From: Pseudomonadota bacterium
GTDB lineage: Bacteria; Pseudomonadota; Gammaproteobacteria; Steroidobacterales; Woeseiaceae
Direction of reading: 5' to 3'
Assembly (NCBI GenBank): GCA_027621915.1
Contig: JAQCAD010000001.1
Coordinates: forward strand, 62,001 to 126,000
Length of the DNA: 64,000 nucleotides
Part shown: positions 26,143-32,900 of the stretch, one piece after another
How positions within the stretch are numbered: position 1 is the stretch's first letter
Layout of the letters: every line of letters begins with the position of its first letter
Notes under the pieces: model-generated
Databases searched by the model: none
The model's input: the letters and a program-made list of their open reading frames with translations, nothing else
What the model was told of the DNA's origin: nothing
Program-made: the position numbers and the translations under genes

Positions 26143-27390
26143 TTAGCCCGTTTCCCAGAGACGCCGAATGGGTACGGCGTAGAGCGAGTCCCCGAAACTC
26201 GCGCTGATTTCACCGTCGTACAATATCACTCCGACCGCGAACCGGTTTCCGGCAGCCGAGGCCAGTTTCCGCAGACCGCGAAAGTCGGAGCTGCTGACGC
26301 TGGCTGCGGCTTTCACTTCAACACCGGCGACCTGGCGTGTGCCTTTTTCCAGGACGAGGTCCACTTCGTACCCATCCTTGTCACGGAAGTGATGGAAACG
26401 GATGTCATCTTCGTGTCCACTGCTTTGCCGCCGCAATTCCTGATAGACGAACGTTTCGAGGAATTGTCCCAACAGTTCTCGATCTGCCGCCAGATCCTGG
26501 GCATTGACGCCAAGCAGCGCTGCTGCCAACCCGGTATCACCAATATGCAGCTTGGGCGTCTTCACCAGACGGCTTAATCGATTGGTATGCCACGGGGGCA
26601 ATTCATCAACCAGAAACACTTTTTCAAGCAGCGTGACATAGTCACGGATCGTCGGACGGCTGATCTGGAACGGTCCCGCCAATTCTGAAATATTGAGCAA
26701 CCGCGAAGTTTGTCCGCCAACTAGTGTCAGCAGCCTGGACAATACATCCAGCGAGGCAATCCGGGCAAGGTCCCTGACGTCACGTTGCACGATGGCCTCA
26801 ACGTAATCGCGGTACCAGGCGGCTCTTCGGCGAGGTGTGTTTCGTGCCAACGCCGCCGGGTAACCTCCGGCGACAATTCGCTGCGGTAGTTGTTGTTGAA
26901 GTCGCTCGTACTTTCTAATCTTGAAATTGCCGCTAAACAGGGCATCGAGAAACGCCGATTTTTTCTTCTCAATCTCGCGTTGAGCGAATGGAAACAGGCG
27001 AATGATCTCCATGCGCCCCGCGAGCGAATCCGCAAGTTTCGGCACGAGCAATACGTTCGCCGAACCAGTCAGCAGAAAGCGCCCCGGTGAACGATCACTA
27101 TCGATCACGGACTTGAGCGCCGTGAAAAGGGCCGGGACCCGTTGAACTTCGTCGAGGATCGCCCGGTCCGGCAGGTCTCCGACAAACCCCATCGGGTCAT
27201 CCTCGGCGGCCCCACGGAGCACGTCATCGTCGAGGTTGAAATAGCGGTAGCCACGCTTTTTGCCGACGATTTGGGCCAACGTCGTCTTGCCGGACTGACG
27301 CGGGCCGTGTATCAGCACGGCGGGACTGTCGTCGAGTGCTTCGACGAGCCGCGGTTCGACTAAGCGGGGGATGATTTTGCCGGATGCCAT
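26143..27390 (-). CDS. AAA_14/DUF4143 ATP-binding protein
   Basis: 415 residues of the widespread bacterial family with an N-terminal P-loop ATPase (Walker A HGPRQSGKTT, 28-37; Walker B RAILDEVQ), a sensor LLTGSANVLL, an HTH-like segment (LAGPFQISRPTIRDYVTLL) and a C-terminal DUF4143 restriction-endonuclease-like domain (DGYEVDLVLEKG, VEVKAA). The D...E-x-K pattern of a nuclease fold is visible. The family is scattered by horizontal transfer and its function is unproven; toxin/antitoxin-like or defence roles have been suggested. The upstream region carries repeats at 27403-27451. Confidence 0.88.
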   Translation of the reverse strand: MASGKIIPRLVEPRLVEALDDSPAVLIHGPRQSGKTTLAQIVGKKRGYRYFNLDDDVLRGAAEDDPMGFVGDLPDRAILDEVQRVPALFTALKSVIDSDRSPGRFLLTGSANVLLVPKLADSLAGRMEIIRLFPFAQREIEKKKSAFLDALFSGNFKIRKYERLQQQLPQRIVAGGYPAALARNTPRRRAAWYRDYVEAIVQRDVRDLARIASLDVLSRLLTLVGGQTSRLLNISELAGPFQISRPTIRDYVTLLEKVFLVDELPPWHTNRLSRLVKTPKLHIGDTGLAAALLGVNAQDLAADRELLGQFLETFVYQELRRQSSGHEDDIRFHHFRDKDGYEVDLVLEKGTRQVAGVEVKAAASVSSSDFRGLRKLASAAGNRFAVGVILYDGEISASFGDSLYAVPIRRLWETG

Positions 27391-27402
27391 TGCGGCTGAT
27401 TG

Positions 27403-27451
27403 TAACCTTTGCTATCGGCTAATTGAAAGGTTATAAATCGGCCGATTGAAA
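27403..27451. promoter_or_regulatory. Direct and inverted repeats upstream of the AAA_14 gene
   Basis: ATCGGCTAATTGAAA (27414-27428) recurs as ATCGGCCGATTGAAA (27437-27451), 23 bases apart and 13/15 identical. ATCGGCCGAT is itself palindromic. An inverted pair TAACCTTT/AAAGGTTA (27403-27410, 27426-27433) overlaps the first copy. This cluster sits 13-61 bases before the ATPase start and looks like an operator, possibly for its own HTH region. Confidence 0.55.
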
Positions 27452-27463
27452 CTTTGCGGTTAG

Positions 27464-27625
27464 AATCGGCAGGACTTGTTAGGACACCGGTCAGGGCGTA
27501 TTACGAGCCACTACTCGGCAGCCGAATTAGGCAACCTCATTGAGGCTGCAAACCAGGTTGTCGGAGAGGGGTCCCGCAAAAGTCCCGCACTGGTGGTGCT
27601 AAAGAAAAAAGCAGCTAGCGCATGA
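27464..27625 (+). pseudogene. C-terminal remnant of a phage-type tyrosine integrase
   Basis: After a TAG the frame reads NRQDLLGHRSGRITSHYSAA and on to SRKSPALVVLKKKA before TGA at 27623-27625. LGHRSGRITSHYS is the end of the tyrosine recombinase catalytic domain: the second box His and the nucleophilic Tyr are both present. The rest of the gene, about 300 residues, is gone. It points at the duplicated tRNA-Arg 3' end 32 bases downstream, the usual place for an integrase of a tRNA-integrated element. Confidence 0.85.
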
Positions 27626-27656
27626 GGCAATAACTGCTTGATTTAACTTTGAAAAC

Positions 27657-27676
27657 GTGGCGCGCCCGGAGAGATT
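27657..27676. repeat. 20-bp att-like copy of the tRNA-Arg 3' end
   Basis: GTGGCGCGCCCGGAGAGATT is identical to 27831-27850, where it covers the 3' acceptor strand, CCA and part of the T-arm of tRNA-Arg. Its position next to an integrase tail marks it as an attachment-site duplication. Confidence 0.82.
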
Positions 27677-27678
27677 GG

Positions 27679-27704
27679 TCAGAATCGCTCCTAAGCGATT
27701 CTGA
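27679..27704. other. 11-bp-stem hairpin
   Basis: TCAGAATCGCT, loop CCTA, AGCGATTCTGA. The arms are perfect. It begins two bases beyond the att copy and lacks a T-tract on either side, so it is not a standard terminator. Confidence 0.6.
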
Positions 27705-27738
27705 GGTCTGCGACCCGTCGTCGCTTCGCTCCTCCGCC

Positions 27739-27756
27739 CAAATCGCATGCGATTTG
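27739..27756. other. 18-bp perfect palindrome
   Basis: CAAATCGCATGCGATTTG reads the same on both strands. It lies in the 154-base segment between the two att copies, together with the hairpin at 27679-27704, and shares the ATCGC core with it. Confidence 0.6.
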
Positions 27757-27792
27757 TCGAACTGGAGTTCTCATCTTCATCCAGGACACTTC

Positions 27793-27830
27793 TAAATAAA
27801 AAGGGGCCCCGATGGGACCCTTTTTATTTA
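27793..27830 (-). terminator. Terminator of tRNA-Arg
   Basis: Arms TAAATAAAAAGGG (27793-27805) and CCCTTTTTATTTA (27818-27830) are perfect 13-base complements around a GC-rich centre with an inner CCC/GGG. It ends one base before the tRNA 3' CCA, so it terminates the minus-strand tRNA transcript, and it can also act on the plus strand. Confidence 0.82.
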
Positions 27831-27850
27831 GTGGCGCGCCCGGAGAGATT
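27831..27850. repeat. 20-bp att-like repeat within tRNA-Arg
   Basis: The second copy of the repeat at 27657-27676. It includes the tRNA CCA and acceptor strand and is presumably the original bacterial attachment site retained by the intact tRNA. Confidence 0.82.
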
Positions 27851-27908
27851 CGAACTCCCGACCACCTGGTTCGAAGCCAGGTACTCTATCCAACTGAGCT
27901 ACGGGCGC
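27832..27908 (-). tRNA. tRNA-Arg (anticodon TCG)
   Basis: On the minus strand the acceptor stem is GCGCCCG/CGGGCGC with discriminator G and encoded CCA. The D-arm is GCTCAGTTGGATAGAGT. The anticodon stem is CCTGG/CCAGG with loop CTTCGAA, so the anticodon is TCG (codon CGA). The T-arm contains GTTCGAATC. Total 77 nt, normal. It is the integration target of the element whose scar lies at 27464-27676. Confidence 0.96.
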
Positions 27909-28100
27909 TTTATTCGTATATTCGTGAGATAGCCCGTGCTATCTCAATTTACCATCGCTTCGCCACCAGCCATTCCTCTGCCACACAAGATCTGGCTGTG
28001 GCACTAAAGGTCAGCCCGCGCCGGACAAAATCTCTTTAGCCAACATTTCCTGCGGACTGGAGCGACGGGCGCATTGTTTGGTGCCGTTTGCGGGCGAGTA

Positions 28101-29021
28101 TCATACCTGATCGATTGCAACTGTCATCCGTTTCCTTTCTGCATCGTCCGGCAGTCGCCCGAAGGCGGCCCTCGCGTTTTCCTCCATGTGCCGGGCACTA
28201 CTGGTCTCAGTTAGCACGCAGGTGACGGCAGGGTGCGGCAGAATGTATTTGAGAGAGAACTGTGCCCATGACTCGCAACCGAACTCGGCCGCCCACCCGG
28301 GCACCGGTCTAGCCCCAAGTCGCTCGAAATACGCCCCGTTCATGAAAGGTCGGTTGACGATCACGGCGATTCCAAGGTCTGCAAACAGGGGAAGCATACG
28401 GTCCTCCGCGCCTCTCTCGGTGATGGAGTAGTTGATTTGCACGAAGTCCGGTTTTTCCCGTTTCAGAAATCTCTCAAGTGGAACATAGAGTTCCTCGTTA
28501 GCCACCGTAACTCCAATGTAGCGGGCTGCACCTGTTGATTTCCAATCCTTAAGATTGCGCCATTGTGTGCCGAGGTCAGTGAGGCTGAAAACCTGCACCA
28601 GGTCCAGCGTCTCTCTTTGATATAAACGCTGTGTCTGACGGAACTGCTCGATTCCGGCTTCCTTGCCGATCTGATCGATCTTGGTCGTCACAAACAACGC
28701 GTCTCGCAAATCCGCTTCGGCAATTACCTCGCCGAACGCCGCGTCATTGCCAGGGTTTCGCGGCCACGTATCCACCACACTGCCGCCATTGGCGACGAGT
28801 GCCCGCAACACATCAGTAATCGGTCCGGTTCCTTTCTCTGCAATCTGCGACACCGGCTTGCTCGAGCCGAGACCAATTACAGGGAGATACTCGCTGGTTC
28901 CCGGAATCTGTCGTGTTGGCATCCGCTCCTGGCCGACTACTCTGTCAGTTGCCAGTCCGGATACTCCAACGGCAGACATCAGGGCAAGAAACGCTCGTCG
29001 GCTCGTCGTCTCAGCTTTCAT
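28101..29021 (-). CDS. Tat-exported aldo/keto reductase family protein, degenerate active site
   Basis: 306 residues with a twin-arginine leader (TSRRAFLALMSAVG). The AKR barrel is recognisable: VIGLGSSK, FGEVIAEADLRDALFVTTKI, LDLVQVFSL and IGVTVANEE. The catalytic tetrad is incomplete. Asp is present in VVDTW and Lys in VTTKI, but the Tyr position after the Asp reads N (DTWPRN instead of the DxxxxY pattern), and the His of QVHN is replaced by Phe (QVFS). A binding or redox-chaperone role, or a different chemistry, is more likely than ordinary ketone reduction. Single gene. Confidence 0.8.
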   Translation of the reverse strand: MKAETTSRRAFLALMSAVGVSGLATDRVVGQERMPTRQIPGTSEYLPVIGLGSSKPVSQIAEKGTGPITDVLRALVANGGSVVDTWPRNPGNDAAFGEVIAEADLRDALFVTTKIDQIGKEAGIEQFRQTQRLYQRETLDLVQVFSLTDLGTQWRNLKDWKSTGAARYIGVTVANEELYVPLERFLKREKPDFVQINYSITERGAEDRMLPLFADLGIAVIVNRPFMNGAYFERLGARPVPGWAAEFGCESWAQFSLKYILPHPAVTCVLTETSSARHMEENARAAFGRLPDDAERKRMTVAIDQV

Positions 29022-29136
29022 TGAAGAATCCTCGTAGCGGTTTGGAGCGAATCATTCGAATCACTCCCACCGTCATAGTGCCATTGTATCCTCAAACAGG
29101 ATTGGGCAGCGAATCTGCAATTCCTGCCCCTTATGT

Positions 29137-29180
29137 TTACCCAATCGACACGTAAAAAGAATGTGCTTACGCAATCGACA
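29137..29180. repeat. Pair of 14-bp direct repeats
   Basis: TTACCCAATCGACA (29137-29150) and TTACGCAATCGACA (29167-29180) differ at one base and start 30 bases apart, three helical turns. They lie in the 387-base gap (29022-29408) between the divergent reductase and the membrane-protein operon. No gene is seen in that gap. A regulator site is plausible. Confidence 0.5.
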
Positions 29181-29408
29181 AATAGTTTTTTCTGAGTAAA
29201 TAATTCTCGAAAATTATGTCCAACCAGACAGCGTTGTTTTTGTGGAGGTTTTTTTTCGAAGTGTGGCGAGTTCAAACAAATTCACTTTGTTTGTTGACAC
29301 CGCATTTTCGCCTGTGAAAGTCTCCGAGAACCATAGACAAAGGCACTCCTTTCGCGAGGAAGGTTCGCAAAGCCACCGGTCTACAATCTAGACAGCGGAG
29401 TTACCAAA

Positions 29409-30824
29409 ATGACTTTTCTACTCGGCATTACGCCATCACCGATTCTTTCTGCGCTCCTTTGGATCGTGCTCGTTGTCACGGCACTCTATTTCGCACGACC
29501 AACGGCACATCAATTCATTCTTGCCATTGGCGTGGCTTCGCAACGGATGTTTCGCACCGGATCTCAATCAGTCGCAAACGCCGAGCGGGGTCTTGCGGCG
29601 CGAAACCGCGAGGTATTGCTCGCGGCTGGTCGCGAAGCGAAAGAACGAATTGTAGAACGCGAGTTTGACCGCATTAATGAGACGGTCCGTAAGGACCTGG
29701 GAAATTTCTCTGTATTGCATCGAAACCTGAGTGAGTCGATCAATCGCATCGAGAATGACCACAGTGCCGCCGTTGACGTTCCACCCGATCCGCCAGGTTG
29801 GGTCGCTGCAGTGCAGGCAGTTGCGGCGATGGACTCGAAAGACAGCCGCGTCGGCGTGGGCAATGTGCTTGCCGACATTCACAAGTCGCTGGTCAAAGCA
29901 CACAAAGAGGCGATGGTTGCGTACCACGAGGCCAGCGGCAAGCGTCACACACTTCTGAGAAAAATGCGGCCGGACTGGCGCGAGATCCAGCAGACTCTCG
30001 GCAAAGTCGGAAAGAACGTGGATAGCTTGCTTGGCCGCTCAGTCACCATCGATCGCCACATGGCAGAGTACGAGGACATCGTCAAAGGCGAAGACCGGGC
30101 CGTGTCGATCCTGTCATCGTCATCGCTCGTATTCTTCTTTGTATCCGCACTGGTCATGGTGGTCGCAATAGGCGGTGCGACGATCAACTTCTCACTGATT
30201 GCACGACCGATGGCCGAAATGGTTGGTGGCACCAGTATGGTTGGCAACTTTCAGACGGCAGATATCGCCGCTCTCGTCATCATCCTGGTCGAGATATCGA
30301 TGGGTCTGTTTCTCATGGAGTCGTTGCGAATAACTCGCTTGTTTCCAGTTATCGGTGCATTGCCGGACAAGATGCGCGTTCGCATGATCTGGATCACGTT
30401 CACCATCCTATTCCTGCTGGCCAGCGTAGAGGCTGGGCTCGCCTACATGCGTGAAGTGTTGTTGCATGATGAACTTGCGACCAGTGCGCTTCTGCGAGGT
30501 GATATCGGCGCGGTCTCGACCAGCGAGTACATGTGGATTACGACCGCCGCCCAAATGGGTATGGGCTTTATCCTGCCTTTCGCGCTGACATTCGTCGCGA
30601 TACCACTGGAGACGTTCGTTCACTCATTAAGAACAGTGGTTGGATTGATCGCTATCGGCATCCTGCGATTTGTATCGCTTGTCTTTCGTCTGACCGGCAG
30701 CGGGCTTCGCAATTTCAGTGTCCTGTTAACCCATCTTTATGACTTGCCGCTGTTCATACCCCTGTGGTGGGCGGCGCGAGATCGTAACGACGCAAGTTCT
30801 GATCTAACGGAGGTGCGATCATGA
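29409..30824 (+). CDS. Multi-pass membrane protein with long coiled-coil region
   Basis: 471 residues, no family recognised. One membrane span at about 10-29 is followed by about 190 mainly helical, charged residues (about 45-230; heptad-like runs such as REAKERIVEREFDRINETV and LHRNLSESINRIEND). Further spans lie near 236-258, 284-305, 327-347, 376-399 and 406-426. The stop overlaps the start of the VWA lipoprotein by ATGA, so the two are translationally coupled. A structural or mechanosensing membrane partner for the VWA protein is an inference from architecture only. Confidence 0.75.
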   Translation: MTFLLGITPSPILSALLWIVLVVTALYFARPTAHQFILAIGVASQRMFRTGSQSVANAERGLAARNREVLLAAGREAKERIVEREFDRINETVRKDLGNFSVLHRNLSESINRIENDHSAAVDVPPDPPGWVAAVQAVAAMDSKDSRVGVGNVLADIHKSLVKAHKEAMVAYHEASGKRHTLLRKMRPDWREIQQTLGKVGKNVDSLLGRSVTIDRHMAEYEDIVKGEDRAVSILSSSSLVFFFVSALVMVVAIGGATINFSLIARPMAEMVGGTSMVGNFQTADIAALVIILVEISMGLFLMESLRITRLFPVIGALPDKMRVRMIWITFTILFLLASVEAGLAYMREVLLHDELATSALLRGDIGAVSTSEYMWITTAAQMGMGFILPFALTFVAIPLETFVHSLRTVVGLIAIGILRFVSLVFRLTGSGLRNFSVLLTHLYDLPLFIPLWWAARDRNDASSDLTEVRS

Positions 30825-31456
30825 AATCACTGACACTCGCATTTTTTAGCCTGATCCTTACCAGTTGCGCGCCGCCGCAATCGAGCAGTGCTGGCGTGTA
30901 CATGCTGGTGGATACGTCGGGTACTTACCGTGAAGAGATTCAGAAGGCACAGCAGATCATTCGCTATACCTTGTCGCGACTGGATGCGGCGGACACTTTC
31001 GCGGTGGCTCGTGTCGATACGGGCAGTTTCAGTGAAAAGGACATCGTAGCGAAAATGACCTTTGAAGATCGCCCAAGCACGGTCAACCGACAGAAGCGGC
31101 TTTTTGCCGAGCAGGTGGAGGCCTTTGTGAATGAAGCGCAGTCATCAGCGTACACCGACATTACGGGAGGGTTGCTGCAGGCCGTTGAGTACCTGAATGA
31201 GAAAGAACCTGGTGTCAAAACGGTATTGATTTTTTCAGACCTGAAAGAAGACCTGCAGGACGGCTACATCCGGGACATCGAATTTGATCTGGAAGGCTTC
31301 GACGTCATCGCACTGAACGTTACCAAACTTCGTTCGGACAATGTCGATCCACGCGAGTACCTGACGCGACTGGCGGAATGGCAGACGAAGGTCGAAAAAT
31401 CGGGTGGTCGCTGGCGTGTGATCAACGATCTGGATGGTCTGGAAGGCTTGCTTTGA
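30821..31456 (+). CDS. VWA-domain lipoprotein
   Basis: 211 residues. The lipobox LTSC (Cys16) predicts a lipid anchor. A von Willebrand A domain follows with the MIDAS motif DTSGT (31-35), a second element YTDITGG and the third FSDLKED, so metal binding seems intact. VWA lipoproteins usually mediate metal-dependent protein contacts in the periplasm. It is encoded with, and overlaps, the coiled-coil membrane protein, and the two are presumably partners. No chaperone ATPase (MoxR type) or protease is adjacent, unlike common VWA operons. Confidence 0.8.
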   Translation: MKSLTLAFFSLILTSCAPPQSSSAGVYMLVDTSGTYREEIQKAQQIIRYTLSRLDAADTFAVARVDTGSFSEKDIVAKMTFEDRPSTVNRQKRLFAEQVEAFVNEAQSSAYTDITGGLLQAVEYLNEKEPGVKTVLIFSDLKEDLQDGYIRDIEFDLEGFDVIALNVTKLRSDNVDPREYLTRLAEWQTKVEKSGGRWRVINDLDGLEGLL

Positions 31457-31504
31457 GAAAAGAAAGTACGCGGCTTTGCGAATATCAGAAAATTGCGTCG
31501 CCGC

Positions 31505-32257
31505 CTATTTTTCTCTCGCGTAAAAATAGAGCAGGACATCGTCAAGAAGGGGTCGCCAGTTATCCCAGTTGTGATCTTGAGTGACCTCGATGTATTTCAT
31601 GTCATAACCTTTTTCCTGCAATACGGTCCTGAACTTGCGATTAGCCTGTGTATTGTCGTCCGGTCTGCCCGTACTCAGGAAAATCTTCAGCGGCAACAGG
31701 GGCATCTCCGCATAGGCTGACAGGAGTGCCGGCACCGGATGATTGGCCGGGGATAACATGCCGAGTCCTGAAAATGTGTCAACGCCGAAGAGCCCGAAGC
31801 AGGCCGCGTTCAGTCCACCAAATGAGAGCCCCATGATGGCTCGTCCTTCCCGACTGCTGTTGACCGGGTAATTCTCCTCGATTTCCGGGATCAGTTCGTC
31901 AACATAAAACTTCAGGTATTCCTTGTTGCAGAGAAATTGTGCGTTGCGACGATTGTCTCTCAGGTTATCGGGATTTCGCGCATCCACGAAAACAGCAACG
32001 ATCGGTCCAATATTTTGATCGGCGATTAACTTGTCGAGAACGTGCGGCATGCGCCCCTCGCTTATAAAGCCCGGCCCATCAGTCAGGTAAAGAACGGGGA
32101 GGTCGCTGAGCGAATCGTAGCCTGCCGGCGCGTAAACCCGGTATTGCAGATCGTAACCCAGTACCGTGCTTGAAATTCTCGTGTCATTGGTCACGGTGCC
32201 AGCTGCGAATACAACGCCGGTAAATAGCAGCAGTCCGATTGATCTCAGCATGAACAT
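31505..32257 (-). CDS. Exported esterase of the enterochelin-esterase/EsteraseD type
   Basis: 250 residues with a signal peptide (VVFA-AG). Alpha/beta hydrolase features are the oxyanion region LYLTDGPG, nucleophile S145 in MGLSFGG and a C-terminal His in TQDHNWDNW. The acid is probably in the STGRPDDNT loop. The family hydrolyses siderophore, S-formyl or feruloyl esters; the substrate is not evident. It lies nine bases downstream of the glycosylase gene on the same strand, so the two may share a transcript although their functions do not match. Confidence 0.8.
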   Translation of the reverse strand: MFMLRSIGLLLFTGVVFAAGTVTNDTRISSTVLGYDLQYRVYAPAGYDSLSDLPVLYLTDGPGFISEGRMPHVLDKLIADQNIGPIVAVFVDARNPDNLRDNRRNAQFLCNKEYLKFYVDELIPEIEENYPVNSSREGRAIMGLSFGGLNAACFGLFGVDTFSGLGMLSPANHPVPALLSAYAEMPLLPLKIFLSTGRPDDNTQANRKFRTVLQEKGYDMKYIEVTQDHNWDNWRPLLDDVLLYFYAREK

Positions 32258-32266
32258 ATCGAGTAA

Positions 32267-32872
32267 CTAATCTTTCAGAAGTTCAACCGGACAGGATGAA
32301 ATATTGACTCTGAAACGATACGGCAGAAGCGCGTCTTCTTGAGCATAGCCAACTCCGACCCTGGGACCCGCCTGAATGTCATTTGCAAGAACATCGATAC
32401 CGTGGTCCTCGATCCAGACTTCGTCACTTTGAAGACTATGACCGGTCAGGCCCGTCGTAATGCCCAGGGCCTTTGCAAGTGACCCGGGTCCGGCAAGCAG
32501 TTTCGAATCGACGATACGTTTGTCGCGTCGTGCCAGCATCACGTCCGCGCCCTCAAGCGGATGGCCGGCGCGTATTAATACGGCGTCTGGCGTGCCTTCT
32601 ACGTTGGTGACCACATTAAACAAGTGATGAATGCCGTAGCAAAGGTATACGTAAGCCGCTCCACCCCGTCCGAACATCGGTTCAGTGCGCCTGGTTCGCC
32701 TGCCACCGAAGGCGTGACTCGCTTTGTCCGTAACGCCTGCATAAGCTTCCGTTTCCGTGATGACGATTTTCGTCAATTCGCCGTGAATCTCGGTGCTTAG
32801 CACCTTACCCAGCAAATCCCTGCCTACTGCAACAACGTCGTCCCGTAAATAGAAATTGTTGCGCAGTTTCAT
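32267..32872 (-). CDS. 3-methyladenine DNA glycosylase (AAG/MPG family)
   Basis: 201 residues, normal for bacterial AAG-type glycosylases. It removes alkylated and deaminated purines from DNA for base-excision repair in the cytoplasm. Motifs are LLGKVLST, the catalytic ETEAYAGVTDKASHA with its Glu, RTRRTEPMFGRGG, and YVYLCYGIHHLFNVVT. The nucleotide-flipping Tyr is probably in AYVYLCYG. The product is soluble with no signal peptide. Confidence 0.92.
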   Translation of the reverse strand: MKLRNNFYLRDDVVAVGRDLLGKVLSTEIHGELTKIVITETEAYAGVTDKASHAFGGRRTRRTEPMFGRGGAAYVYLCYGIHHLFNVVTNVEGTPDAVLIRAGHPLEGADVMLARRDKRIVDSKLLAGPGSLAKALGITTGLTGHSLQSDEVWIEDHGIDVLANDIQAGPRVGVGYAQEDALLPYRFRVNISSCPVELLKD

Positions 32873-32900
32873 CGCAGAACCGATATCGATCAGTTTTAGA

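Noticed and set aside
27747-27932. Plus-strand frame reading VARPERFELPTTWFEA
   Set aside because: This is the well-known antisense translation of a tRNA gene, here tRNA-Arg, not a protein.
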